Counted from the stretch's first letter, positions 16,020 through 24,533 are shown. The stretch: 64,000 nucleotides of DNA from Chryseobacterium formosum (GCF_026460885.1 NZ_JAOVZW010000008.1:248001-312000), one strand, 5' to 3'. Notes: generated from the sequence alone by a model not told the origin. Numbers and translations are program-made.

Positions 16020-16943
16020 TTATAAATTTTCCAGATCTTTCAGAAGATTTTCGGGATTGTATTGATAATCTTTTGGCAGTTGTGATCCATAAAGAAAATG
16101 CTCAAAATATAACGGAGGCAAACCTACAGACTTTCTTCTTTTATCAAGATTTTTTATGTCATAATAGGTTGTGTTGTGGTTTATATTTCCTAAAGTTTGT
16201 AAGGTGTAAAGAGATCCTTTATTTGTTTTATTTGTAAAATCATTCATAGAACTGTCAAATTCATCAAAGTCAACAAAAAAATCTTTACTAACATTATCTT
16301 TTTTAATTTCGTTCTCTAAATAAGGTTTAAAAAAATCCCAAACAAATTTTTGATCATCTGTATACCCTCGATGATGCCACAATAGCATCCATGCACGAGA
16401 TTCCCAACCATATTTTTTGGTAAGTTCCATTAGTTTAATAATATTCATGGAATCTGTTTCTTTAGATAATTTGCCAAAAACTTTATCTTCCTTTCTTATG
16501 AGTTGATCTGTGGCAATAAGTTCATGAATTTCCATGTATGCCGCTGGATTTTTAAGCTCTCTGTAATATTGATTTTCCAAATCATCATATTGAGCCAAAA
16601 CTTCCTTCATTTCTTTGAAATTTTTATATGTCTGAAGACTTTCAAAATCTTTTAAAAAATCTAAAGGAGCTAATTGTTTGGTAATACTTTGGGTAAGTAA
16701 TTCTTTGGCAGTTTTATTATCTTTCAATTTAAAAGCTATCGATGATGCTTCTAAATATGCATCACTAATCGGAACTTTAGGATTAATTTTAATTGCTTCC
16801 AAGTAGTGGTCTAAAGCTTTTTGATCATTTTTCTGATGAGCATAATATTCTGCTAAGTAGATTTGCTTTTGTGATTTGAAAACATTTTGAGCAGATGCTA
16901 AAGGAAATACTAATAGAACAAATAATAAGGCAATTTTTTTCAT
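16020..16943 (-). CDS. Exported tetratricopeptide-repeat protein
   Basis: 307 residues. Signal peptide MKKIALLFVLLVFPLASAQ, then TPR-like helices (AEYYAHQKNDQKALDHYLEAIKINP; DAYLEASSIAFKLKDNKTAKELLTQSI) and a second helical region with a conserved-looking WESRAWMLLWHHRG. The C-terminal GLPPLYFEHFLYG segment looks like a family-specific motif seen in uncharacterised flavobacterial proteins. Periplasmic scaffold or sensor role is conceivable, not shown. Confidence 0.72.
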   Translation of the reverse strand: MKKIALLFVLLVFPLASAQNVFKSQKQIYLAEYYAHQKNDQKALDHYLEAIKINPKVPISDAYLEASSIAFKLKDNKTAKELLTQSITKQLAPLDFLKDFESLQTYKNFKEMKEVLAQYDDLENQYYRELKNPAAYMEIHELIATDQLIRKEDKVFGKLSKETDSMNIIKLMELTKKYGWESRAWMLLWHHRGYTDDQKFVWDFFKPYLENEIKKDNVSKDFFVDFDEFDSSMNDFTNKTNKGSLYTLQTLGNINHNTTYYDIKNLDKRRKSVGLPPLYFEHFLYGSQLPKDYQYNPENLLKDLENL

Positions 16944-17053
16944 AAGTGTGTTTTGTTTTAAAAGTACTAAAGTTTTCTTTTATTAACATATTTTGGACAA
17001 AAAATAAACTTCAGTTATATGTGATTTTTCAAAGTTTCTTATAAATTAATATC

Positions 17054-17743
17054 TTAGTAATAAACAATTGATCTTTCTGTAAGCAAAAATTTACCATCCA
17101 CTTTATCAGTTCGTTCAATCCAATTGTTGTTTTTATCAAACTTGGTATATGTAAATGAAGATTTTATTATATAGAGAGTGTCATTTGCGTAAGAATTATC
17201 TGTAGTCTTAATTATGTTTTCACGATTATCATACTCCAAATATTTTTCGTAAAGTATTTTATTATCATTACTAAAAACTTTTAAGCTTGTTTGATGTCCT
17301 TTTTTATTAATTGTATTGAAAGCTTTCTTTACTAATTTATTATCAATGTAACAGTCAATTTCTCCACCATAAAAATCTAAAAGATATTTTTTTATTACCC
17401 AGTTTTCTGTAGTTTTTTCTCCAATATTATCTATGGTAGAACTAACAACTTTCTCATTATTATATTTAGGAGTTGATTTAAATTTTAATACGTCGTTTTC
17501 ATCATAAATATTATAAATTAATTCATTACCAGTCGGTGAAAACTCGAATTGATGATATAAGCCTTCTTGTTTTTTTGTATTATCTATTGAATCAATTTTA
17601 AATGATTTAATAGTAATTTCTTTTACTTTACCATTTAAGTTATGTGAAGTCCAACCTGTAAATTTATCGTTTAAACTATCTTTTTTTAACTGACAATTTA
17701 AAGCTAAAAAACAACTGAATAATAATATTAAAGAGATTTTCAT
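17054..17743 (-). CDS. Putative lipoprotein, unknown function
   Basis: 229 residues. Lipobox LALNC (about 14-18). The mature part is made of beta strands with repeated xxYDENDxLxxKS, KVFSNDNKILYEKYLEYDNREN and TYTKFDKNNNWIERT units, resembling the YD/antitoxin-like repeat proteins of Bacteroidota. No catalytic motif. It lies 21 bases downstream of the DUF4268 gene on the same strand, so possibly one transcript. Confidence 0.65.
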   Translation of the reverse strand: MKISLILLFSCFLALNCQLKKDSLNDKFTGWTSHNLNGKVKEITIKSFKIDSIDNTKKQEGLYHQFEFSPTGNELIYNIYDENDVLKFKSTPKYNNEKVVSSTIDNIGEKTTENWVIKKYLLDFYGGEIDCYIDNKLVKKAFNTINKKGHQTSLKVFSNDNKILYEKYLEYDNRENIIKTTDNSYANDTLYIIKSSFTYTKFDKNNNWIERTDKVDGKFLLTERSIVYY

Positions 17744-17764
17744 TTATATATTGATTAACTTAAT

Positions 17765-18193
17765 TTAAACATCCTTTATAAAATCCTCAAACTCATTATA
17801 AAACCTTTCAAACCCATCCATTTTTTCAACAAAGAATTCAAAAGCTTCTCGCCAAGTATTTTTATTAAAAACAGAAATACCTTCTTTTTCTACCCAAATT
17901 CTGCTGATGACTTTACCATTTTCTAAAGTATAAAATTCTTCCTTGTAAAAATCTCCAATGTAGTCTTTCAACATATCTTCAAGCGACCAGATTTTATTGT
18001 AATAAGCATCTCTGAAAACTTCATCTTTCATTTCAATATCCAACGAAACTTCAGCTTTTTTCTTATCTGCATAAAATTTAAATGAAAAATCCTTGACTTT
18101 TGTATCATACAAAATCCATTTTCTTGGGAAAGACTTTCCGAAAGCCGTCCAAAACTCCTTTTTTAATTGTTGCGCTTCTTCTTTACTGAACAT
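17765..18193 (-). CDS. DUF4268 domain protein
   Basis: 142 residues, cytoplasmic. EEAQQLKKEFWTAFGKSFPRKWILYDTKVKDFSFKFYADKKKAEVSLDIE is the DUF4268 pattern; elsewhere in bacteria this domain also occurs at the C-terminus of restriction-associated or DNA-binding-like proteins, but here it stands alone. Role unknown. Divergent from the Rrf2 regulator gene, 132 bases away. Confidence 0.75.
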   Translation of the reverse strand: MFSKEEAQQLKKEFWTAFGKSFPRKWILYDTKVKDFSFKFYADKKKAEVSLDIEMKDEVFRDAYYNKIWSLEDMLKDYIGDFYKEEFYTLENGKVISRIWVEKEGISVFNKNTWREAFEFFVEKMDGFERFYNEFEDFIKDV

Positions 18194-18312
18194 GGGACAA
18201 ATTTAAGTAAAAAGAGTCAAGTAAAAAGGTAAAAGAAACAAGTGAAAAGTATATGAGAGAGCAGAGAATAACGATCTTGATTTTTTTAAGCTCTTTAAAA
18301 AAAACTTTTTCC

Positions 18313-18320
18313 TATTTTTG
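18313..18320 (+). promoter_or_regulatory. -7 box TATTTTTG immediately before the Rrf2 gene
   Basis: TATTTTTG ends five bases before the ATG at 18326, so transcription would start at or next to the start codon (leaderless mRNA). Confidence 0.55.
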
Positions 18321-18325
18321 CTGTA

Positions 18326-18733
18326 ATGCTGTCAAAAAAATCTCAATATGCTTTTAAAGCGCTTTCATATCTTGTAGAAAAGAGAAATGAAGGCCCAATA
18401 CTTATTTCGGAAATTGCAGAAAACAAGAAAATTCCTTTGAAGTTTCTTGAAAACATCCTCCTTGAACTCAAAAAAGCCGATATATTAGACAGCAAAAAAG
18501 GAAAAGGTGGAGGCTATTTATTTAAAGAAAATCCTCAAAACGTGACATTAGCAAAGATTATCCGTCTTGTAAACGGTCCAATTGCGATGCTTCCGTGCGT
18601 AAGTCTTAATTTTTATGAAAAATGTGCAGATTGCAACGAAGATCACTGCAGCTTACACGATGTTTTGATAGAAGTGAGAGATGCTTCATTGAAAATTTTG
18701 GAGGAAAAAACACTGTTAGATCTAATTGATTAA
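18326..18733 (+). CDS. Rrf2 family transcriptional regulator, likely of sulfur assimilation
   Basis: 135 residues. Rrf2 winged helix at the N-terminus (MLSKKSQYAFKALSYLVEK, IPLKFLENILLELKKADIL, KGKGGGYLF). Four Cys at 91, 100, 103 and 108 (LPC...KCADCNEDHC) could bind an Fe-S cluster, as in IscR/NsrR. It lies directly upstream of cysH-cysD-cysN in the same direction, so it is probably the local regulator; the CTAC-N7-GTAG dyad before cysH is the obvious candidate site. Other Rrf2 members such as CymR also control cysteine metabolism. Confidence 0.85.
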   Translation: MLSKKSQYAFKALSYLVEKRNEGPILISEIAENKKIPLKFLENILLELKKADILDSKKGKGGGYLFKENPQNVTLAKIIRLVNGPIAMLPCVSLNFYEKCADCNEDHCSLHDVLIEVRDASLKILEEKTLLDLID

Positions 18734-18757
18734 ATCAGTTTAAATTTTAATTTTACA

Positions 18758-18788
18758 AGTCTACTTATTTGGTAGGATAATATTTTTG
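18758..18788 (+). promoter_or_regulatory. cysH promoter with CTAC-N7-GTAG dyad
   Basis: AGTCTAC-TTATTTG-GTAGGATAA leads straight into the -7 box TATTTTTG (18781-18788), 31 bases before the cysH ATG. The same motif precedes the cupin gene at 3498. Confidence 0.6.
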
Positions 18789-18818
18789 TTGGATATTTGC
18801 TGGTATCAAACAGAAAAA

Positions 18819-19511
18819 ATGTTTTCACAAGAAGATATAAATACTTTACAACAGCTTACTTTAGAAGACGGATTACAATTTATTTCGTCAAAATTTTCGG
18901 AAGGAGTTGTTTTCTCAACTTCGCTTGGTCAGGAAGATCAGGTTATTACTGACGCTATTTTTAAGAATAATTTAACGGTAAAAGTTTTCACTTTAGATAC
19001 GGGGAGACTTTTTTACGAGCATTACGATTTGCTTTCAAAAAACAATTCTCGGTACAAGAAAAAAACAGAAGTTTATTTTCCTGAATCTTTAGATGTTGAA
19101 AAATACGTTGTTGAAAAAGGAATCAACGCTTTTTATCATTCCGTTGAAAACAGGAAAGAATGTTGCTACATCAGAAAAGTAAAACCTTTAAATCGGGCGC
19201 TCGAAAATGCTAAAGTCTGGATTACCGGACTTCGAGCCGAACAGTCTGAAAATCGAGAAAATATGCCGATTTTAGAGTGGGATGAGGAGAGAAATTTATA
19301 CAAATACAACCCTTTAATCAATTGGACTTATCAGGATGTTTTAAATTATTTAGAACAAAATAAAGTTCAGGAACTGTCTCTTCATAAAAAAGGTTTTATC
19401 AGTGTAGGTTGTCAACCTTGTACAAGAGCTATTGAAGAAGGCGAAAATCCGCGAGCCGGACGTTGGTGGTGGGAAACTTCACAAAAAGAATGCGGTCTGC
19501 ATTCAAACTAA
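18819..19511 (+). CDS. cysH: Assimilatory adenylyl-sulfate (APS) reductase, CysH family
   Basis: 230 residues from ATG 18819; an in-frame TTG at 18786 lies within the promoter. PAPS-reductase fold with STSLGQEDQV (P-loop-like) and KVFTLDTGRLFYEHY. Cys115-Cys116 and Cys198-x2-Cys201 give the CC-X81-CxxC pattern that ligates the [4Fe-4S] cluster of APS-using reductases. Catalytic Cys225 lies in the C-terminal KECGLH. The protein should reduce APS to sulfite with thioredoxin. No APS kinase is present, which agrees with APS rather than PAPS as substrate. First gene of the cysH-cysD-cysN-tauE run. Confidence 0.92.
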   Translation: MFSQEDINTLQQLTLEDGLQFISSKFSEGVVFSTSLGQEDQVITDAIFKNNLTVKVFTLDTGRLFYEHYDLLSKNNSRYKKKTEVYFPESLDVEKYVVEKGINAFYHSVENRKECCYIRKVKPLNRALENAKVWITGLRAEQSENRENMPILEWDEERNLYKYNPLINWTYQDVLNYLEQNKVQELSLHKKGFISVGCQPCTRAIEEGENPRAGRWWWETSQKECGLHSN

Positions 19512-19537
19512 TTCACATTTAATTCTTTCAAATAATA

Positions 19538-20446
19538 ATGAGTGACTATACATTAAATTATCTCGAACAGTTAGAGGCCGAAAGCATTTATATTATGCGT
19601 GAAATTGCGGCTCAGTTTGAAAAACCTGCATTGCTTTTCAGTGGTGGAAAAGATTCGATTACATTGGTTCATTTGGCTAAAAAAGCGTTTGCTCCGATGA
19701 AAATTCCTTTTCCATTTGTACATATTGATACGGGACATAATTTTCCGGAAGCATTGCAGTTTAGAGATTATTTTGCCGAAAGTTTAGGTGCGGGATTAAT
19801 CGTAAGAAAGGTTGAAGATACGATTAAAGCTAAAAATTTAACCGAGCCAAAAGGAAAATTTGCTTCAAGAAACTGGCTTCAAACGCATACTTTATTAGAT
19901 ACAATTGAAGAATTTCAATTTGATGCCTGTATTGGCGGAGCGAGAAGAGATGAGGAAAAAGCAAGAGCAAAAGAAAGATTTTTCTCTGTTCGTGACGAGT
20001 TCGGACAATGGGATCCAAAGTTACAGCGTCCGGAATTGTGGAATATTTACAACGGAAGAATTAATAAAGGTGAAAACGTGAGAGTTTTCCCAATATCAAA
20101 CTGGACTGAACTTGATGTATGGAATTATATTAAAAAGGAAAATATTCAGTTGCCATCTATTTATTTTGCTCATGATCGTGATGTAATTGAATATGACGGA
20201 CAATTAATTGCGGTTTCAGATTTTATCCAAATTGATGAAAATGATACGATTGTTAATAAAAAAGTACGTTACAGAACCGTTGGAGATATGACTTGCACTG
20301 CCGCCGTTGAAAGCTCTGCTGAAACTTTGGATGATGTATTAGGTGAAATCACTGCTTCCCGAATTTCCGAACGTGGCGAAACTAGAATCGACGACAAAGC
20401 AACAGAAGCCGCAATGGAAGACAGAAAAAAAGGAGGATATTTTTAA
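19538..20446 (+). CDS. cysD: Sulfate adenylyltransferase subunit 2
   Basis: 302 residues, the standard length. ATP-PPi synthetase P-loop LLFSGGKDSITL (34-45), then GGARRDEEKARAKERFFS and FPISNWTELDVWNYI, all diagnostic. Together with CysN it makes adenylyl sulfate (APS) from sulfate and ATP. 26 bases after cysH and 62 before cysN. Confidence 0.97.
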   Translation: MSDYTLNYLEQLEAESIYIMREIAAQFEKPALLFSGGKDSITLVHLAKKAFAPMKIPFPFVHIDTGHNFPEALQFRDYFAESLGAGLIVRKVEDTIKAKNLTEPKGKFASRNWLQTHTLLDTIEEFQFDACIGGARRDEEKARAKERFFSVRDEFGQWDPKLQRPELWNIYNGRINKGENVRVFPISNWTELDVWNYIKKENIQLPSIYFAHDRDVIEYDGQLIAVSDFIQIDENDTIVNKKVRYRTVGDMTCTAAVESSAETLDDVLGEITASRISERGETRIDDKATEAAMEDRKKGGYF

Positions 20447-20460
20447 TATAAATGATGAGC

Positions 20461-20498
20461 GATAATTGATCAATGATCATTCATCAATTATCATTAAT
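20461..20498. repeat. Intercistronic hairpin between cysD and cysN
   Basis: GATAATTGAT (20461-20470) and its exact complement ATCAATTATC (20483-20492), within a larger imperfect palindrome of ATGATGAG/TCATT repeats. No T run follows, so mRNA processing or stability is likelier than termination. Confidence 0.6.
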
Positions 20499-20508
20499 AA
20501 ATAAACTT

Positions 20509-21750
20509 ATGGACATACTAAGATTTATCACCGCAGGAAGTGTAGATGATGGCAAAAGTACGTTGATCGGAAGACTTCTCTACGACAGCAAAAATATACT
20601 GATTGACCAGCTTGAAGCATTGGAAAAACAGTCCAAAAATAAAAACGAAAACGGAATTGATCTCGCCATTCTCACCGACGGTCTAAGAGCCGAAAGAGAG
20701 CAGGGAATCACGATTGACGTTGCTTACCGGTATTTTTCAACACCGAAAAGGAAATTTATTATTGCCGATGCGCCGGGACATATTCAGTACACCAGAAATA
20801 TGATTACTGGGGCGTCAAACTCGCAATTGATTGTAATCTTGATTGACGCAAGACAAGGCGTAATTGAACAGACAAGAAGACATTCGATTATCGCTTCGTT
20901 ATTAAAAATGAAAAATGTTGTTGTTGCCATCAATAAAATGGATTTGGTAGATTATTCCGAAGAAATTTATAATGACATCAAAGCACAATACGATTTAGTA
21001 GCAAAAAAACTGAAGCTTGAAAACGTTAATTATTTTCCAATTTCGGCTTTTCACGGAGATAATATTGTTTCAAAATCTGAAAAAACAGATTGGTATAAAG
21101 GCGAACCTCTTTTAGATTTCCTTGAAAATGTTGAAATTAATGAAATTCAAGCCAATGAAAATCCGAGATTTCAGGTGCAATATGTGATTCGTCCACAAAC
21201 CGATGAACTGCATGATTACAGAGGTTATGCAGGAGAAGTGATTTCAGGAATTTATCGAAAAGGAGATGAAATTACCGTTCTTCCGCAAAATATTCAGACT
21301 AAAATTTCTAAAATTGAAACAGGAGGAAAAGAAACCGATTATGTGTTTACCAATCAACCTGCGGTAATTCATGTTGAAGACGATATCGATATCAGTCGTG
21401 GAGATTTTTTAGTGAAAACAAATCAGCAGCCTAAAGTTGAAAATGAATTTGAAGCCGTAGTTTGCTGGCTTGATAAAAAGGAATTGAACGAGGGCAACAA
21501 ATATTTTATTCAGCATAAAAGCAAAACTTTGAAAGCTATTATCAAAGAAATCGAATATAAAATTGATGTGAATACGCTTGAACAAACTCCGATTACAGAA
21601 AGTATCAAGTTGAATGAAGTCGTTAAATTAAGGTTGAAAACCGTATCGCCTTTGGTTTTTGATAGTTTTGAAGACAGCAAATCAACCGGAAATGCGATTC
21701 TGATTGATGAAACTAGCAATTCTACAGTGGGAGCTGTGATGATTTTGTGA
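20509..21750 (+). CDS. cysN: Sulfate adenylyltransferase subunit 1 (GTPase)
   Basis: 413 residues from ATG 20509; an earlier in-frame ATT/ATG-like extension to 20473 lies in the hairpin. EF-Tu-like G domain: FITAGSVDDGKST (P-loop), GITIDVAYRYF (G2), DAPGH (G3), NKMD (G4), followed by beta-barrel domains. GTP hydrolysis drives APS synthesis by CysD. It ends without a CysC kinase domain, unlike fused CysNC, so the pathway here stops at APS and matches the APS-type CysH. Confidence 0.96.
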   Translation: MDILRFITAGSVDDGKSTLIGRLLYDSKNILIDQLEALEKQSKNKNENGIDLAILTDGLRAEREQGITIDVAYRYFSTPKRKFIIADAPGHIQYTRNMITGASNSQLIVILIDARQGVIEQTRRHSIIASLLKMKNVVVAINKMDLVDYSEEIYNDIKAQYDLVAKKLKLENVNYFPISAFHGDNIVSKSEKTDWYKGEPLLDFLENVEINEIQANENPRFQVQYVIRPQTDELHDYRGYAGEVISGIYRKGDEITVLPQNIQTKISKIETGGKETDYVFTNQPAVIHVEDDIDISRGDFLVKTNQQPKVENEFEAVVCWLDKKELNEGNKYFIQHKSKTLKAIIKEIEYKIDVNTLEQTPITESIKLNEVVKLRLKTVSPLVFDSFEDSKSTGNAILIDETSNSTVGAVMIL

Positions 21751-21777
21751 TTCATACTAATTCAAACATGTAATAAT

Positions 21778-22662
21778 ATGGTAATTACTCCGAAAATCCA
21801 GCTCAGAATTAATTTGCTTTTGGCAACAATTGCAGTTTTAGTTATTGCATTTTTTTCACTTTACAGTTTAGGATATTTGGATGAATTACAAATTATCTTA
21901 GCTAAAGACAATCACATTTTTTATTGGATGCTTTTGGTAGGAGTTTTTGCCGAAATTGTAGCAGGCTCAATGGGAATGGGATATGGTGTAATTTGTACGA
22001 CGACACTTTTATTTCTTGGAATTCCGCCGCATGCGGTAAGTGCAAGTATTCATTCTGCAGAAAGTTTTACGACTGCGGCTGGAAGTATCAGTCATATTAA
22101 ACTGAAGAATGTCAGCAAAAGTTTGGTTAAAAAATTAGCCATTCCTGCAATTATTGGAGCCATTATCGGAGCTATTTCTTTGACTTATTTAGGCGAGTAT
22201 TATTCAAAAATTACAAAAACTGTCATTTCTTTTTATACTTTATATCTCGGTTTTAAAATTTTCTTAAATGCATTTAAACCAAAACAGAATAAGTCTTTAA
22301 AAAAGAAAACTAACTTAACAAGACTCGGCGTTATAGGTGGATTTATAGATTCTTTTGCAGGTGGAGGATGGGGACCGTTGGTTACCGGAACTTTAATTAA
22401 AAATTCTTTTACTCCGAGATTTGCAGTAGGAAGTTCTACTGTTGCAAAATTTATTTTAACAATCACCGCAGCGGTAACGTTCTTTTTTACTTTAGGAATT
22501 CAGCATTGGAATATCATTTTGGGACTTTTAATTGGTGGAATTATCACCGCACCATTTTCTGCAATGCTAACTGCAAAACTTCCCGTGAAAAATATGTTTT
22601 TAATTATCGGAACTTTAGTTATCGTGATGAGTTCGATTACGATTTTTAAATCATTATTTTAG
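21778..22662 (+). CDS. TauE/SafE family permease, probable sulfur anion transporter
   Basis: 294 residues with about eight membrane segments. MLLVGVFAEIVAGSMGMGYG and GGFIDSFAGGGWGPLVTGTL are the two family repeats. TauE/SafE proteins move sulfite, sulfoacetate or sulfate. It is 27 bases after cysN in the sulfate assimilation run, so import of sulfate or export of sulfite is the likely job. Direction of transport cannot be read from sequence. Confidence 0.87.
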   Translation: MVITPKIQLRINLLLATIAVLVIAFFSLYSLGYLDELQIILAKDNHIFYWMLLVGVFAEIVAGSMGMGYGVICTTTLLFLGIPPHAVSASIHSAESFTTAAGSISHIKLKNVSKSLVKKLAIPAIIGAIIGAISLTYLGEYYSKITKTVISFYTLYLGFKIFLNAFKPKQNKSLKKKTNLTRLGVIGGFIDSFAGGGWGPLVTGTLIKNSFTPRFAVGSSTVAKFILTITAAVTFFFTLGIQHWNIILGLLIGGIITAPFSAMLTAKLPVKNMFLIIGTLVIVMSSITIFKSLF

Positions 22663-22743
22663 ATTTTTTTTGTGAAAAATTTAGCAGAATAAGAATTCAA
22701 TTAAAATCAAAAATAATTTACATTTACAGCCTAAAAATAATAC

Positions 22744-23034
22744 ATGAATTTACATATTGTTGCTCTGTTCAGATTTAAAGAGAACCATCTGATGGAAGCG
22801 GTGGAATTATTTCAAACATTGGTAAGAGAAACCAGAAAAGAAGCTGGATGTCTGCAATACGAACTTATAGAAGACAACGAAAATAAAGGAACTTTTTTCC
22901 TTGTCGAATTGTGGGAAAGCGTAGAACATCACAATGCTCACAACGGAACCGATCATCTTTTTGAATTCAGAAAAAATGCCTCTAAAATTTCAGAAGAATC
23001 GGCACAGGTTTATAAAGGTTTTAAGATTTATTAA
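22744..23034 (+). CDS. Antibiotic biosynthesis monooxygenase (ABM) domain protein
   Basis: 96 residues, one ferredoxin-like ABM domain: VALFRFKENHLMEAVELFQTLVRETRKEAGCLQYELIEDN and FFLVELWESVEHHNAHNGTDHLFEF. Similar small dimeric proteins include YgiN-type quinol monooxygenases and heme monooxygenases. Without the IsdG-type Asn/Trp/His triad visible, a quinol or reactive-aldehyde role is likelier than heme degradation. Single gene, followed by a tandem repeat and terminator. Confidence 0.85.
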   Translation: MNLHIVALFRFKENHLMEAVELFQTLVRETRKEAGCLQYELIEDNENKGTFFLVELWESVEHHNAHNGTDHLFEFRKNASKISEESAQVYKGFKIY

Positions 23035-23038
23035 ATTT

Positions 23039-23075
23039 GCTAGAAGCTAGAAGCTAGAAGCTAGAAGCTAGAAGC
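23039..23075. repeat. Tandem heptamer repeat (GCTAGAA)x5
   Basis: Five exact copies of GCTAGAA (23039-23073), starting five bases after the stop of the ABM gene and ending 11 bases before a terminator stem. Confidence 0.95.
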
Positions 23076-23085
23076 CAAAAAAGTC

Positions 23086-23121
23086 AAAAGGCAGTTTCAT
23101 CATTTTGAAACTGCCTTTTTT
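23086..23121 (+). terminator. Intrinsic terminator after the ABM gene
   Basis: A 13-bp stem AAAAGGCAGTTTC / GAAACTGCCTTTT with an 8-base loop and a T run. Confidence 0.92.
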
Positions 23122-23245
23122 ATTAGAAAAAATAGAAAGTATTAATTTTAGAGTGAATTGTTAATTAGCTTTGCTGTCAATGGTGAATTTTAAAAATTGA
23201 CAATTGACTATTCACTGCGAAGTAAATTCACATTTTCACATTGCC

Positions 23246-24520
23246 TTATTTTACAATAAGTTTTTTGGTTTCCGTTTTACCTCCAAAAGAAATTTTCACA
23301 ATGTAATTTCCTGATGGAAGATGAGATAAGTTCATCTCTTGTTTGTAAAAACCTGTTTGATTGCTTAGTTCTGTATTGTAAACTTTTTTACCTGTAAGAT
23401 CATAAACTTCAACACTACCTTTATTGTTTGCTTTTTCTTTTACATCATATAAAACCGTTACTTTTTTATCAGCAGTTGTCGGGTTTGGATAAATACCGAA
23501 AGTCGCTTTTTTGCTTACTTCTGTAACATCTAATGTTGAGGTAATGTTTTTGTATTTAAAGTACATGTTTCCTGTATTGGCACCTTCATTTGAGATGAAA
23601 TACATTCTATAATACTCTGAACCTTGTTTGATATAATAAACAACATCACTATAGAATCCTGATGTCGGTTTCCAAGAATGTCCGATTGCAGTAATATTAC
23701 TTGAAAATGCTGTAGAAGCAGGAAGAGTAGAAGTTGCTGTTGCCTGAGTTTCCGGCTGTACTTTTGCGACACTCACTGTTGGACTTTGTAGAACTCCAGA
23801 CATTTGATACATCATAATGTTCATATAGAATGTATAATATCTTGTAAACATTAAGTCCCAATTAGCTTTTGGCGGTTCTAAATTCTCAACTTTTGCTCCT
23901 GTCGTAAAAGAGAAATAATTAAAATAAGCATCATCGGTACCATTTGCTAAAGTCTTGGTTTGCGTCGCTTCCCAAGTTGATGTAGTTGCATTCCATTTAG
24001 AATATTTAAATGTATATCCACCAAAATAATCTTCTATCATGAATTTAATATATTCACCAGTAGAAAGATATTTTAGAACAAAAATAATAGATCCTGTAAT
24101 ATGGTGATTAGATTGGTAAACTCCCCATCCTGAACTTGCAGAACCTTGTTCAAAAGCTCCATTATGAAGAGATGTTGAATTATCTGGATTATATTTGGGA
24201 GCTCCCCAAGAAGCAATATTAGCAAGATTAATGTTATCCCAATTTGATGCAGAATTTGAAGCTTCATAAACTTCAATTTTTTTATCATCATTAACTCTAG
24301 ATCCGAAATCATAAGTTGAATTTCTGTAGAAAGCAATATCCCATGTATTTGCTGGTTGTGAAACCATATTGTTGGCGCTTAAATCAAAGAATACTCTGTT
24401 CTGGTATTGGCTTCCCATAGACATATTTACCGTAGTATACCCGTTTGCATCTGTTTGTGCTAATACAGTTTGCTGTATTGAAAGTGCAAAAAGAGAAGCA
24501 AAAAATAATTTTGTTTTCAT
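23246..24520 (-). CDS. HmuY-like heme-binding protein with T9SS sorting domain
   Basis: 424 residues. Signal peptide (1-21, ending VLAQ). Two regions match the HmuY lipoprotein at 28407: RVFFDLSANNMV...WDIAFYRNS (about 42-70) and FNYFSFTTGAKVENLEPPKANWDLMFTRYYTF (about 203-235). The last ~80 residues are a type A T9SS sorting domain (FGIYPNPTTADKKV, GNYIVKISF, TKKLIVK). HmuY proteins bind heme and pass it to HmuR. This version would be released or surface-bound through T9SS rather than lipid-anchored. Promoter TAGTTTTG plus the shared ATTCTAAAT motif ties it to the hmu operon. Confidence 0.82.
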   Translation of the reverse strand: MKTKLFFASLFALSIQQTVLAQTDANGYTTVNMSMGSQYQNRVFFDLSANNMVSQPANTWDIAFYRNSTYDFGSRVNDDKKIEVYEASNSASNWDNINLANIASWGAPKYNPDNSTSLHNGAFEQGSASSGWGVYQSNHHITGSIIFVLKYLSTGEYIKFMIEDYFGGYTFKYSKWNATTSTWEATQTKTLANGTDDAYFNYFSFTTGAKVENLEPPKANWDLMFTRYYTFYMNIMMYQMSGVLQSPTVSVAKVQPETQATATSTLPASTAFSSNITAIGHSWKPTSGFYSDVVYYIKQGSEYYRMYFISNEGANTGNMYFKYKNITSTLDVTEVSKKATFGIYPNPTTADKKVTVLYDVKEKANNKGSVEVYDLTGKKVYNTELSNQTGFYKQEMNLSHLPSGNYIVKISFGGKTETKKLIVK

Positions 24521-24533
24521 AACCTTATTCCTT

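Noticed and set aside
22744-23034. IsdG-type heme oxygenase near the heme locus
   Set aside because: The ABM protein lacks an evident Asn-Trp-His triad, has a separate terminator and no iron-motif promoter.
23039-23075. CRISPR-like repeat
   Set aside because: The 7-base units are contiguous with no spacers and no cas genes are present.
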